A stretch of 64,000 bases of DNA, from contig NZ_UPSE01000161.1 of assembly GCF_900573885.1 (NCBI RefSeq), positions 369,576 through 433,575 on the forward strand. Direction: 5' to 3'. The notes under the pieces are model-generated. The model was not told the origin of the DNA, did not search any database, and was given only the letters and a program-made list of their open reading frames with translations. The position numbers and the translations under genes were made by a program. This stretch comes from Pseudomonas viridiflava (GTDB lineage Bacteria > Pseudomonadota > Gammaproteobacteria > Pseudomonadales > Pseudomonadaceae). Of the stretch, positions 27,886-38,399 are shown one piece after another. Numbering within the stretch: the stretch's first letter is position 1; each line of letters opens with the position of its first letter.

Positions 27886-28902
27886 TCACCGCCGATACAC
27901 GCTAGGCGTCTGCCCGCTCCAGCGCATGAACGCGTGGCGAAAGCTGGCGGTTTCGCTGTACCCCAATTGCTCGGCGATCAGGTAAATGGGCAGGTCGGTT
28001 TGCATCAGCAACTGGCGCGCCTTGTCGTAGCGCACTTCGTCGAGCAGGCGCTGGTAGCTGGTGTTCATGCGCGTGAGGTGGCGGCGCAGGGTGCGGGCGC
28101 TGCGGTGCAGTTGGTTGGCTACCCGTTCCAGGCTGGTGGCGTCCGGCATGTTGCTGCTCAGGTGCTGACGAATCTGCTCGAGCACGTCCTGGCCACTGTC
28201 CAGTTGCGCGGCGAGTTTCAGGCATTGCTGCACGCCGTAATGGCAACTCACCGGGTCGGCCAGCGGCAGCTCGCGGTCGAGCAGGGCGGCGCTGAAGCAC
28301 AAGGTGTTCACTGGCTCGCCAAACTCCACCGGGCAGCCGAACAACTGCGTATAGGAATGCGCATGCAGCGGCGGGCGGTAAGAAAAGTGCACGCTGCGCG
28401 GTCGCACCGCTTCGCCCAGCAGGTCGCGAATCACCGTAAGCAGCGACATCAGACACAGCTCGGTATTGAATACCGTCAGCTCCGGCGCGTAGCGATAACC
28501 GCGCGCCACCAGCCTTGCTTCCTCGCCGTCTTCTTCCAGGTGCAGTTTGAAATAGGTGCCCAGCAGCGTCGGTTGCGCCATTGCCAGGTTGAGCGCGTCG
28601 CGCAACGTCCGACTGGCGAGCATGCTGTAGCCGAGAATGCCGTAGGCCGATACGTGCATGCGCAAGCCCATTGATAACCCCAGGGCCGGATCGCGTGTGC
28701 ATTGAATGGCGTTGGCGAACACCCGTAACTCTTGCGCCGGGCTGATGAGTTTTTCCGGGGTTTCCAGATCGGCGCTGCTCAGGCCGCTGTCGTGCAGCAA
28801 GCGCTGATGCGGGATGCCGGTTTCGCTAAGCTGGCTGACGGCCAGGGCGATGGTGTGAAGGGTGGTGCGTGCGCGGTCTTCGGGAAGTAATGACAAGCCC
28901 AT
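27886..28902 (-). CDS. AraC-family regulator with Arabinose_bd-type N-terminal domain
   Basis: 338 aa. The N-terminal about 200 residues match the arabinose-binding-like domain of the OruR/OxyT group of AraC regulators (HTIALAVSQLSETGIP...). The C-terminal double helix-turn-helix contains YLIAEQLGYSETASFRHAFM. It lies between the polyamine transporter and the carP-like gene and could control either; the target is not known. Confidence 0.83.
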   Translation of the reverse strand: MGLSLLPEDRARTTLHTIALAVSQLSETGIPHQRLLHDSGLSSADLETPEKLISPAQELRVFANAIQCTRDPALGLSMGLRMHVSAYGILGYSMLASRTLRDALNLAMAQPTLLGTYFKLHLEEDGEEARLVARGYRYAPELTVFNTELCLMSLLTVIRDLLGEAVRPRSVHFSYRPPLHAHSYTQLFGCPVEFGEPVNTLCFSAALLDRELPLADPVSCHYGVQQCLKLAAQLDSGQDVLEQIRQHLSSNMPDATSLERVANQLHRSARTLRRHLTRMNTSYQRLLDEVRYDKARQLLMQTDLPIYLIAEQLGYSETASFRHAFMRWSGQTPSVYRR

Positions 28903-28964
28903 ATTTCTGCCCTTGATGCTTCTTCTTGTAACGCCGGTGCGGCGAACTGCAACCGGCGTGCACG

Positions 28965-28981
28965 GTTAAGTTTCAATTCAG
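28965..28981 (+). promoter_or_regulatory. Degenerate phased hexamer pair before the carP-like gene
   Basis: GTTAAG at 28965 and ATTCAG at 28976, 11 bp apart with the spacer TTTCA, which is also the spacer between the third and fourth hexamers before the carO-like gene. It lies 60 bp before the start codon at 29042. Confidence 0.5.
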
Positions 28982-29041
28982 CATGGCTGTGCTATTTCTA
29001 GCGCCCCGTTTCTGCCCCACCACCCTTTTGCGAGAACCCCG

Positions 29042-29959
29042 ATGCGTCGTCTGCTGACCTTGAAGTACCTGCTGGGAGCCGTGGTGCTCGGCGCATTGAT
29101 TCTCCTGGCAGCAGCTGCGCAGGAGTTTCGCCTGTTCGAACGGGCCTGGTTTCAGGTGCAAGAATGGCGCCATGGCGCCGCCTGGGAAGCGCGCTCACTC
29201 TGGTTGCCGGCGTACCGGGTCAGCGTGGAAGCGCTGCCGATCAAAGGCCTGGAAGACGATGTGTCGGCCCTGACCTACGACCCGGACCGCAACACCCTCT
29301 TCACCGTCACCAACCAGCGCTCGGAAATTATCGAGCTGTCGTTGGCCGGCGAGGTGCTGCGGCGCATCCCGCTGCTGGGCTTTGGCGATCCGGAAGCCAT
29401 CGAATACATCAGCCCGGGCGTGTACGTCATCACCGACGAACGCCGCCAGCGCCTTATCAGCGTGCACCTGGACGACAGCTCCACCCCGGTGCGTGCCGAC
29501 GATGCCCAACAGTTGTCATTGGGCCTTGGCCCGAGCGGCAATAAAGGCTTTGAAGGGCTGGCCTACGACGCGAAGGGCAAACGGCTTTTCGTCGCCAAAG
29601 AGCGCGACCCGGTGCGCATCTATGAAGTGCACGGGTTTCCCCACGTCAACGTTGATCGCCCCTTCGCCGTGCACGTAGTGGACGACCCCAAACGTGACGC
29701 CGGGCTGTTTGTGCGTGACCTTTCAAGCCTGGACTTCGACATGCCCACCGGGCATTTGCTGGCGCTGTCGGATGAGTCGCGGTTGGTGATCGAGCTGGAC
29801 ACCGACGGCAAGCCGATCAGCACCCTGTCGTTGTTGCGCGGGCAGAGCGGGCTGAAGAAAACCGTGCCGCAGGCGGAAGGGATTGCCAGCGATAACGCCG
29901 GCAATCTGTACATCGTCAGTGAGCCGAATCTGTTTTACGTGTTCAAAAAGGAAGGGTGA
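29042..29959 (+). CDS. carP: SdiA-regulated domain beta-propeller protein, carP-like (second paralogue)
   Basis: 305 aa; one N-terminal membrane anchor (about residues 7-25) then a periplasmic beta-propeller: ALTYDPDRNTLFTVTN, LSLAGEVLRRIPLLGFGDPE, GFEGLAYDAKGKRLFVAKE, AEGIASDNAGNLYIVSEPNL. By position after the polyamine operon it corresponds to P. aeruginosa PA0327 (CarP), part of the calcium response with CarO; the symbol rests on that. It is paralogous to the protein at 21196-22122, and which of the two is the true CarP cannot be settled here. Confidence 0.75.
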   Translation: MRRLLTLKYLLGAVVLGALILLAAAAQEFRLFERAWFQVQEWRHGAAWEARSLWLPAYRVSVEALPIKGLEDDVSALTYDPDRNTLFTVTNQRSEIIELSLAGEVLRRIPLLGFGDPEAIEYISPGVYVITDERRQRLISVHLDDSSTPVRADDAQQLSLGLGPSGNKGFEGLAYDAKGKRLFVAKERDPVRIYEVHGFPHVNVDRPFAVHVVDDPKRDAGLFVRDLSSLDFDMPTGHLLALSDESRLVIELDTDGKPISTLSLLRGQSGLKKTVPQAEGIASDNAGNLYIVSEPNLFYVFKKEG

Positions 29960-29986
29960 GGGGCGTCGCTGCAAAACAGCGTACGT

Positions 29987-30030
29987 CACCCCTCGCCCGC
30001 TCGCGGGAGAGGGGCTGGGGGGAGAGGGGC
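29987..30030. repeat. CCCTCTCCC-type intergenic repeat (rev. strand reads CCCCTCTCCCGCGAGCGGG)
   Basis: CACCCCTCGCCCGCTCGCGG then GAGAGGGGCTGGGGGGAGAG, containing the hairpin CTCGCCCGCTCGCGGGAG. Four such regions occur in the window; this one is between the convergent carP-like and rpiA genes. Confidence 0.85.
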
Positions 30031-30038
30031 TTTAGCCC

Positions 30039-30713
30039 TTAGCCGCGCTTCAGCGTCTTGACGCCTTCGCTCGTTCCCAGCAGCAACAGATCCGCCCCGC
30101 GCGCGGCAAACAAGCCGTTGGTGACCACGCCGACGATGGCGTTGATCTGCGTTTCCAGCGCTTTCGGGTCGGTGATCTGCATGTTCATCACATCCAGAAT
30201 GATGTTGCCGTTATCGGTAATCACACCTTCGCGGTACACCGGGTCGCCACCGAGTTTCACCAGTTCGCGGGCCACATGGCTGCGGGCCATGGGAATCACC
30301 TCTACCGGCAAGGGGAAATTGCCCAGCACTGGAACGAGCTTGCTGCCGTCAGCGATGCAGATAAAGGTCTGCGCCACGGCGGCGACGATTTTCTCGCGGG
30401 TCAGCGCCGCGCCGCCGCCCTTGATCAGATTCAGGTGCTCGTCACTTTCGTCAGCGCCGTCGATGTAGAACTCCAGATCGCTCACGCTGTTGAGTTCGTA
30501 CACCGCAATGCCGTGGCCTTTTAAGCGCGCGGCAGTGGCTTCGGAGCTGGCGACGGCGCCGTCGAAGGCCCCTTTGTGCCTGGCCAGCGCGTCGATAAAG
30601 CAGTTGGCCGTGGAGCCGGTGCCGACGCCGACGATGCTCTTGTCATTGAGCTTCGGAAGAATGAAGTCAACGGCCGCCTGGGCCACGGCTTGTTTGAGTT
30701 GATCCTGAGTCAT
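30039..30713 (-). CDS. rpiA: Ribose-5-phosphate isomerase A
   Basis: 224 aa cytoplasmic enzyme of the pentose phosphate pathway, interconverting ribose-5-phosphate and ribulose-5-phosphate. Motifs: [16 protein letters not shown] (phosphate binding), [24 protein letters not shown] (in part; active-site Asp/Lys) and [12 protein letters not shown]. Length equals the family norm (about 220). It is divergent from ilvA, with 177 bp containing one repeat between them. Confidence 0.95.
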   Translation of the reverse strand: MTQDQLKQAVAQAAVDFILPKLNDKSIVGVGTGSTANCFIDALARHKGAFDGAVASSEATAARLKGHGIAVYELNSVSDLEFYIDGADESDEHLNLIKGGGAALTREKIVAAVAQTFICIADGSKLVPVLGNFPLPVEVIPMARSHVARELVKLGGDPVYREGVITDNGNIILDVMNMQITDPKALETQINAIVGVVTNGLFAARGADLLLLGTSEGVKTLKRG

Positions 30714-30777
30714 CGCGGGGTCTGCGCCTGAAGGTAAACGGAAAGGCGCAGATTATAGCCTCGCCGGCGCGGACCCT

Positions 30778-30812
30778 GTTGGGCTTCGCTGCGCTCAACA
30801 CTAAGGCCCAAC
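30778..30812. repeat. GTTGGGCTTCGC-type intergenic repeat
   Basis: GTTGGGCTTCGCTGCGCTC then AACACTAAGGCCCAAC, in the rpiA-ilvA divergent region. A decayed single copy of the window-wide repeat. Confidence 0.75.
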
Positions 30813-30890
30813 AACAAAGCCCACCGGTGGCCGCAGGCCAGAGCGCTGGAGTAGACTGGCCGACCCGCCCTGTAAGCCAAAGATGCCGCC

Positions 30891-32405
<1,515 letters not shown>

Positions 32406-32467
32406 TTAACGATCAGATGCGCAGCCGCCGCGCGGCGGTATGCGCACACGCCTGACAAGGACGCGAC

Positions 32468-32908
32468 ATGGAACACTACCTGCTCTTCAAGATTCTCCAC
32501 AGCGCCGTGGCCGTGTTGCTGCCGCTGGGCGTAATCGCCCATATCTTCATGCTGTGGAAAGCCCAGCGGCGAGGCGACCTGGCCGTGCTGCAACGCAAAG
32601 TGCGCCGCACCCGCGTCATGAGCTTGCCGGTGTTCGCCGTGCTGGCCGCCACGTTGCCGGTGAGTGGCTTTTACCTGGTGCACGTCGCCGGCTGGCCGCT
32701 GAGCCAGTTGTGGCTGCTGCTCAGTTCGGTGCTGTTTATTGTGCTGTTTATCGTCGGCCTGCTGCTGTCGGGTCGACTGGCCGCCTGGGAAGCGCTGGGC
32801 CCGGTAGCCGCGCCGCAGCGGTTGCAGCGCTTTGCGCTGGTGTACGGCGTGTTGATTCTGGTGTTGCTGGTGGCGATTCTCGGCCTGATGGGCGCCAAGC
32901 CGGCGTAA
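32468..32908 (+). CDS. Small integral membrane protein (DUF2269-like)
   Basis: 146 aa with four predicted membrane helices (around residues 8-28, 52-75, 80-103 and 120-141) and basic cytoplasmic loops (KAQRRGDLAVLQRKVRRTR). It resembles DUF2269-type membrane proteins of unknown function and follows ilvA by 62 bp. AAGGACGCGAC before the start is a fair ribosome-binding site. Confidence 0.65.
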   Translation: MEHYLLFKILHSAVAVLLPLGVIAHIFMLWKAQRRGDLAVLQRKVRRTRVMSLPVFAVLAATLPVSGFYLVHVAGWPLSQLWLLLSSVLFIVLFIVGLLLSGRLAAWEALGPVAAPQRLQRFALVYGVLILVLLVAILGLMGAKPA

Positions 32909-32920
32909 GCACGGCTTTCT

Positions 32921-32943
32921 GTGGGAGCGGCTTCAGCCGCGAT
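32921..32943. repeat. Single REP-like palindrome
   Basis: GTGGGAGCGGCTTCAGCCGC then GATG: the GCGGCTTCAGCCGC hairpin is typical of Pseudomonas REP sequences. It sits between the convergent DUF2269-like and HAD genes. Confidence 0.8.
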
Positions 32944-32985
32944 GCTCTCCCAGACGAACAGTATCGCGGCTAATCGAAATGCCGA

Positions 32986-33642
32986 TCAGCCGCGCAGGCT
33001 GATCACTGGCCAGCCACGGCGCTCGGCTTCGGCGCGCAGCGTCGGGTCCGGGTCAACGGCAAACGGGTGGGCGACTTTCTCCAGCAGCGGTAAATCGTTC
33101 ATCGAGTCGCTATAGAAGTAGCTGTCGTCCAGGTTCAGGCCGGTTTCTTCCAGCCAGCGGTTCAGCCGCGTCACTTTCCCTTCTTTAAAGCACGGTATGT
33201 CTGTGGTGCGCCCGGTGTAACGGCCGTCGACCATCTCGCATTCGGTGGCCAGCAGCGTGTCGACGCCCAGGCGCGCGGCAATCGGGCCGGTGACGAAACG
33301 GTTGGTGGCGGTGATGATTACCAGCTTGTCGCCAGCGGCGCGGTGTTTTTCCAGCAGAGCCAGCGCTGGCGCGAGGATGATCGGCTCAACGCAATCGCGC
33401 ATGAACTCGCGGTGCCATTGATCCAGTTGGGCCATGTCGGTGCGGCCGATAATTTCCAGGCTGAAGTTCAGGTAGTCGGTGATGTTCAGCTTGCCGGCCA
33501 GGTAATCCTGATAAAACGCGTCGTTGCGCGCTTTGTAGGTGGCGCCGTCAAGAATGCCGCGCTCGCACAGGTAATCGCCCCAGGCGTGATCGCTGTCGCC
33601 AGCCAGAAGGGTATTGTCGAGGTCGAACAGGGCCAGGCGCAT
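32986..33642 (-). CDS. HAD-superfamily phosphatase (SerB-like, IB subfamily)
   Basis: 218 aa from the ATG at 33640-33642 (nine further codons are open upstream). HAD motif I is [12 protein letters not shown] at residue 6 on; motif II lies in [10 protein letters not shown]; motif IV is [15 protein letters not shown]. It has the helical cap of the HAD-IB subfamily (phosphoserine phosphatase-like). The substrate is not known; family annotation as histidinol- or phosphoserine-phosphatase-like should not be taken as proof. Confidence 0.85.
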   Translation of the reverse strand: MRLALFDLDNTLLAGDSDHAWGDYLCERGILDGATYKARNDAFYQDYLAGKLNITDYLNFSLEIIGRTDMAQLDQWHREFMRDCVEPIILAPALALLEKHRAAGDKLVIITATNRFVTGPIAARLGVDTLLATECEMVDGRYTGRTTDIPCFKEGKVTRLNRWLEETGLNLDDSYFYSDSMNDLPLLEKVAHPFAVDPDPTLRAEAERRGWPVISLRG

Positions 33643-33830
33643 GGGTAATCTCGCTTTACAGATAATCAAAATATAGCGCTCAAGGTTTCGGCGAAACCGA
33701 GCGTAGTTATTTTCTCGAGGGCGGAAGGATACGGGGTTTAGCGGGAGCTGCCCATTCGGTCAGAAGCCGCGTTGCTGGCATCCCAACCTTTGTGAAAGAA
33801 TGCAAAAACATGCGTTTACGAGGTTGTGCC

Positions 33831-34310
33831 GTGATCGATTCTGATGGTTTTCGCCCTAATGTCGGCATCATTCTGACTAATGATGCTGGGCAGGTGCTCT
33901 GGGCTCGTCGTATCAATCAGGACGCCTGGCAATTTCCGCAAGGCGGCATCAACGACAACGAGTCTCCGGAAGAAGCGCTGTATCGCGAATTGAACGAAGA
34001 AGTCGGGTTGGAGCAGGAAGATGTGCAGATTCTTGCCTGTACCCGTGGTTGGTTGCGGTATCGTCTGCCGCAGCGACTGGTGCGTACCCACAGTCAGCCG
34101 TTGTGCATCGGGCAAAAGCAGAAGTGGTTTCTGCTGCGCTTGAAGTCCGCCGAAGAGCGGGTGCGCATGGACCTGACCAACAAACCTGAATTCGACGGCT
34201 GGAAATGGGTAAGTTACTGGTATCCGCTGGGCCAGGTGGTGACGTTCAAGCGTGAGGTGTACCGCCGCGCGTTGAAGGAACTGGCGCCGCGCCTTCTCGC
34301 GCGAGATTGA
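33831..34310 (+). CDS. rppH: RNA pyrophosphohydrolase
   Basis: 159 aa Nudix hydrolase that removes pyrophosphate from 5'-triphosphate RNA and so starts mRNA decay. The open frame begins at 33792, but the GTG at 33831 gives [17 protein letters not shown], the conserved N-terminus, and the family length. The Nudix box spans residues about 38-60 and includes [12 protein letters not shown]. It is followed by ptsP after 42 bp, the usual pairing in gammaproteobacteria. Confidence 0.94.
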   Translation: MIDSDGFRPNVGIILTNDAGQVLWARRINQDAWQFPQGGINDNESPEEALYRELNEEVGLEQEDVQILACTRGWLRYRLPQRLVRTHSQPLCIGQKQKWFLLRLKSAEERVRMDLTNKPEFDGWKWVSYWYPLGQVVTFKREVYRRALKELAPRLLARD

Positions 34311-34352
34311 CGATGCACCATATAAGACCGACCTAGGAGTTCACCTCGAGCC

Positions 34353-36632
34353 ATGCTCAACACGCTGCGCAAGATCGTCCAGGAAGTGAACAGCGCCAAA
34401 GACCTCAAGTCGGCGTTGACGATCATTGTGCAGCGGGTAAAAGACGCCATGGGCAGCCAGGTGTGCTCGGTTTATCTACTGGACCCCGAAACCAATCGCT
34501 TCGTGCTGATGGCCACCGAGGGCTTGAACAAGCGCTCCATCGGCAAAGTCAGCATGTCGCCCAGCGAAGGCCTGGTCGGCCTGGTGGGCACGCGGGAAGA
34601 GCCGCTGAACCTGGAAAACGCCGCCGACCACCCGCGCTACCGTTACTTCGCCGAAACCGGTGAAGAACGCTACGCCTCGTTCCTGGGCGCGCCGATCATC
34701 CACCACCGTCGCGTGATGGGCGTTCTGGTTATTCAGCAAAAGGAGCGTCGCCAGTTCGACGAGGGCGAAGAAGCCTTCCTGGTGACCATGAGCGCCCAGC
34801 TCGCCGGCGTTATCGCCCACGCTGAGGCCACCGGCTCCATCCGTGGTCTGGGCCGTCAGGGCAAAGGCATTCAAGAAGCGAAATTCACCGGTGTGCCCGG
34901 CTCGCCGGGCGCTGCCGTGGGTACGGCCGTGGTGGTGTTGCCGCCGGCCGACCTTGAGGTGGTGCCCGACAAGACCGTTTCCGATATCGCCGCCGAGCTG
35001 CTGCTGTTCAACCAGGCGCTGGAGCGCGTGCGTGCCGACATGCGCGCGCTGTCCGCCAAGCTGGCCACGCAGTTGCGCCCGGAAGAGCGCGCGCTGTTCG
35101 ACGTGTACCTGATGATGCTCGACGACGCGGCCCTCGGCGGCGAAGTGACCACGGTGATCAAAACCGGGCAGTGGGCACAGGGTGCGTTGCGCCAGGTGGT
35201 GGGCGAGCACGTCAACCGTTTCGGTTTGATGGACGACGCCTACCTGCGCGAGCGCGCCTCCGACGTCAAAGACCTCGGCCGCCGCCTGCTCAGCTACCTG
35301 CAACAGGCGCGTCAGCAAAACCTGGTCTACCCCGACAACTCCATTCTGGTCAGCGAAGAACTGACCCCGGCCATGCTCGGTGAAGTGCCGGAAGGCAAGC
35401 TGGTGGGGTTGGTGTCGGTACTCGGTTCGGGTAACTCCCACGTCGCCATTTTCGCCCGCGCCATGGGCATTCCCACGGTGATGGGCGCAGTCGACCTGCC
35501 GTATTCGAAAATCGACGGCATTCAGCTGATCGTCGACGGCTACCACGGTGAAGTGTTTACCAACCCCAGCGACGTGCTGCGCAAGCAATATGTTGAAGTG
35601 GTGGAAGAAGAACGCCAGCTCACCCAAGGCCTGGCGGCGCTGCGTGAACTGCCGTGCGAAACCCTCGACGGCCACCGCATGCCGCTGTGGGTGAACACCG
35701 GTCTGCTGGCCGACGTGGTGCGCGCGCAAGAGCGCGGCGCTGAAGGCGTCGGCCTGTACCGCACCGAAGTGCCGTTCATCATGAAAGAGCGCTTCCCCAG
35801 CGAAAAAGAACAGCTGGCCATCTACCGCGAGCAACTGGCCGCGTTCCACCCGCTGCCGGTGACCATGCGCAGCCTGGATATCGGCGGCGACAAGGCGCTG
35901 TCGTACTTCCCGATCAAGGAAGACAACCCGTTCCTCGGCTGGCGCGGCATTCGCGTCACCCTCGACCACCCGGAAATTTTCCTGGTACAGACGCGCGCCA
36001 TGCTCAAGGCCAGCGAAGGCCTGGATAACCTGCGCATTCTGCTGCCGATGATTTCCGGCACTCATGAACTGGAAGAAGCGCTGCATCTTATCCACAGGGC
36101 GTGGGGCGAAGTGCGCGACGAAGGCACTGACGTGCCGCTGCCGCCCGTGGGCGTGATGATTGAAGTGCCGGCGGCGGTTTACCAGGTACGTGAATTGGCG
36201 CGCCAGGTGGATTTCCTCTCCGTCGGCTCCAACGACCTGACCCAGTATCTGCTTGCCGTCGACCGCAACAATCCGCGCGTTGCCGATCTGTACGACTTCC
36301 TGCACCCCGCCGTATTGCAGGCGTTGAGGCTGGTGGTCGAGGGTGCTCACGCCGAAGGCAAGCCGGTGAGTATTTGCGGTGAGATGGCGGGCGACCCGTC
36401 GTCGGCCGTATTGCTGATGGCCATGGGTTTTGACGGCCTGTCGATGAACGCCACCAACCTGCCCAAGGTGAAATGGCTGTTGCGTCAGATCAGTCTGGGC
36501 AAGGCGAAAGAGCTGTTGGCGCAGATCATGACCATCGACAATCCACAGGTTATCCACAGCACCTTGCACCTGGCGCTGCGTAACCTCGGCCTGAGCCGCG
36601 TGCTTAATCCGGCGTCGGTCATTCAGTCCTGA
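34353..36632 (+). CDS. ptsP: PTS-Ntr enzyme I (phosphoenolpyruvate-protein phosphotransferase)
   Basis: 759 aa. N-terminal GAF domain (residues about 15-155), linker, then enzyme I domains. The phosphorylated histidine is H363 in GSGNSHVAIFAR. The PEP-binding barrel has MRSLDIGGDKALSYF, and VGSNDLTQYLLAVDRNN near the end. It transfers phosphate from PEP to NPr in the nitrogen-related PTS; the GAF domain senses glutamine in relatives. GGAG lies 13 nt before the start. Confidence 0.95.
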   Translation: MLNTLRKIVQEVNSAKDLKSALTIIVQRVKDAMGSQVCSVYLLDPETNRFVLMATEGLNKRSIGKVSMSPSEGLVGLVGTREEPLNLENAADHPRYRYFAETGEERYASFLGAPIIHHRRVMGVLVIQQKERRQFDEGEEAFLVTMSAQLAGVIAHAEATGSIRGLGRQGKGIQEAKFTGVPGSPGAAVGTAVVVLPPADLEVVPDKTVSDIAAELLLFNQALERVRADMRALSAKLATQLRPEERALFDVYLMMLDDAALGGEVTTVIKTGQWAQGALRQVVGEHVNRFGLMDDAYLRERASDVKDLGRRLLSYLQQARQQNLVYPDNSILVSEELTPAMLGEVPEGKLVGLVSVLGSGNSHVAIFARAMGIPTVMGAVDLPYSKIDGIQLIVDGYHGEVFTNPSDVLRKQYVEVVEEERQLTQGLAALRELPCETLDGHRMPLWVNTGLLADVVRAQERGAEGVGLYRTEVPFIMKERFPSEKEQLAIYREQLAAFHPLPVTMRSLDIGGDKALSYFPIKEDNPFLGWRGIRVTLDHPEIFLVQTRAMLKASEGLDNLRILLPMISGTHELEEALHLIHRAWGEVRDEGTDVPLPPVGVMIEVPAAVYQVRELARQVDFLSVGSNDLTQYLLAVDRNNPRVADLYDFLHPAVLQALRLVVEGAHAEGKPVSICGEMAGDPSSAVLLMAMGFDGLSMNATNLPKVKWLLRQISLGKAKELLAQIMTIDNPQVIHSTLHLALRNLGLSRVLNPASVIQS

Positions 36633-36637
36633 AACCG

Positions 36638-36658
36638 CTCCCGGCGATCAGCCGGGAG
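36638..36658. terminator. GC-rich hairpin between convergent ptsP and NRDE genes
   Basis: CTCCCGGC / GCCGGGAG stem with a GATCA loop, 5 bp after the ptsP stop. No clear T-tract, so termination is likely but not certain. Confidence 0.55.
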
Positions 36659-36665
36659 AGCGTCT

Positions 36666-37412
36666 TCAGTCTTCCAGTCGCACCTCACCCAAATGCCCGC
36701 CATAGGGCCCAAAGCTGCGCTCGATCAGCAGGCGTTTGCCGTCTGCTTGCGTGATCAGCACCGTGCAGGCGCGTGTGCCGTAGGTGCGGCTGGCGATAAA
36801 GACGCTCGACAGCAATTGCTCGGTGGCCAGGCCTATCCCGGTGTCGGGCAGTGCCGTATCGGGCGGGCGTTGCGAGTCGGTGAGAATGGAAAACAGCGCC
36901 TCGGGCTCAGGCGCATCAAGCAGGTCGTTCAGCGCCGCTTTGGCTTTGTCCAGCTTTGGCCACGGCGTGTCCAGGCTGTCGTTGGACAAGCCGTGCACGC
37001 CCGGCGGCAGCAAGCGCGGCTGCCCTTCGCGGGAGTTGAAAAACCATACCCCGTCGCGGTCGCCCAGCAACAGATTGAAGCCGGAATAGTTGCGTGCGCG
37101 GGGCATCAGGCCATCCAGATACGCGGCCGGCGGCAGGTCGCTGCGTAAAAACTCCGCCACCAGTTCGCCGCGTGAACGGCCGAGCGGGGGCTGGCGGGGG
37201 TCGCGAATATTGGTCAGCGCGGCAAAGCGGCCGGCGCTGCCGATGCCCAGCCAGCTGCCGCCCGCTTCCAGATCGCGGCCGGCCAGAACGTGCGGTGCGT
37301 CTTCCCACGGCGCCAGTGGCAGAGCGGGACGGTCATAGAATTCATCACGGTTGGCAGCCATTACCAGCGGCTGGTCGTGGCCAGGGCGCCACGCGAACAC
37401 AATCAGGCACAT
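36666..37412 (-). CDS. NRDE family protein (TANGO2-like)
   Basis: 248 aa starting MCLIVFAW at the ATG 37410-37412; a GTG one codon upstream is possible, but the Met-Cys start is conserved because Cys2 is the predicted N-terminal nucleophile. The namesake NRDE is in MAANRDEFYDRPA. Members resemble Ntn hydrolases and the eukaryotic TANGO2 protein, implicated in haem or lipid handling; the bacterial role is unknown. Confidence 0.85.
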   Translation of the reverse strand: MCLIVFAWRPGHDQPLVMAANRDEFYDRPALPLAPWEDAPHVLAGRDLEAGGSWLGIGSAGRFAALTNIRDPRQPPLGRSRGELVAEFLRSDLPPAAYLDGLMPRARNYSGFNLLLGDRDGVWFFNSREGQPRLLPPGVHGLSNDSLDTPWPKLDKAKAALNDLLDAPEPEALFSILTDSQRPPDTALPDTGIGLATEQLLSSVFIASRTYGTRACTVLITQADGKRLLIERSFGPYGGHLGEVRLED

Positions 37413-37607
37413 CACCCATTCCTTAATCGGCAGACAACTGGCGCAGTGGCTCTGCGTACAGGTACTCCCGTGCCGGGAGGCTAGCTCACTTTACCCAAGC
37501 CGGCAGGAGGCTTCCATTCCGGGGCGGTGAAAATTCCACAGCCCGGCGGCATGTCTGGAGAGCCAAGGTGGCTTCCGTTACCATGCCGCATTGTTTTGGG
37601 GGTGCCG

Positions 37608-38390
37608 ATGGAATTCCTGCTCTATTTGCTGCTGGGTGCCGGGGCCGGAGTACTGGCCGGGCTGTTCGGCGTGGGCGGCGGCATCATCATCGTTCCGGTA
37701 CTGGTATTCAGCTTTACGGCGCAGGGCTTCGACCCGGCCATCCTCACGCAAATGGCCGTAGGCACCTCGTTGGCCACCATCATTTTCACCTCCATCAACG
37801 CGGTTCGTGAGCACCACCGCAAAGGCGCGGTGAACTGGACGATCGTCCGGTGGATGGGGCTGGGCATTGTCGTGGGTGCCGGCCTCGGCGCCCTGACGGC
37901 CAAGTCGATTCACGGCGAATACCTGCAGAAAATCATCGGCGTGTTCGCCATCGCCGTGGCCATTCAGATGGCCTTTTCGCTGAAACCCAAAGCCAGCCGC
38001 GGTGTTCCCGGCAAGGCTGGCCTGGGCGCAGCAGGTGCGGTCATCGGCTGGGCATCGGCACTATTTGGCGTTGGCGGCGGCTCCATGACCGTGCCGTTCC
38101 TGAGCTGGCGCAGTGTGCCGATGCAGCAGGCGGTGGCCACTTCGTCGGCGTGCGGCTTTCCGATTGCCCTGGCGAGCGCGCTGAGTTTTATCCTATTGGG
38201 CTGGCATGACCCGCGCCTGCCGGCCTGGAGCCTTGGCTTCGTTTACTTGCCGGCGCTGTTGGGCATCGCCCTGACCAGTATGTTTTTCGCCCGTTACGGC
38301 GTGCGCCTGGCCCATCGGTTGTCGCCGGTGTTGCTCAAGCGCCTGTTCGCCCTGCTGCTTGTCAGCGTGGGTTTGAGTTTCTTGATTTAA
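37608..38390 (+). CDS. TSUP-family transporter (TauE/SafE type)
   Basis: 260 aa from the ATG at 37608 (the open frame starts 27 codons earlier without support). About eight membrane helices; both halves carry the family motif GVGGGxxxVP (GLFGVGGGIIIVPV and ALFGVGGGSMTVPF). It exports or imports small sulfur- or carbon-containing anions; substrate unknown. It lies 9 bp before lgt and is likely co-transcribed with lgt-thyA. Confidence 0.88.
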   Translation: MEFLLYLLLGAGAGVLAGLFGVGGGIIIVPVLVFSFTAQGFDPAILTQMAVGTSLATIIFTSINAVREHHRKGAVNWTIVRWMGLGIVVGAGLGALTAKSIHGEYLQKIIGVFAIAVAIQMAFSLKPKASRGVPGKAGLGAAGAVIGWASALFGVGGGSMTVPFLSWRSVPMQQAVATSSACGFPIALASALSFILLGWHDPRLPAWSLGFVYLPALLGIALTSMFFARYGVRLAHRLSPVLLKRLFALLLVSVGLSFLI

Positions 38391-38399
38391 GGAGTCCAC

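Noticed and set aside
33695..33720. AACCGAGCGTAGTTATTTTC as a fourth copy of the structured repeat
   Set aside because: It matches only the last 25 bases of copies A and C; no paired stems or conserved loops are found beside it, so it is at most a decayed end.
34476..36569. 697-codon open frame opposite ptsP
   Set aside because: ptsP is unmistakable on the plus strand; the antisense product is His/Gln/Val-rich with no recognisable domain.
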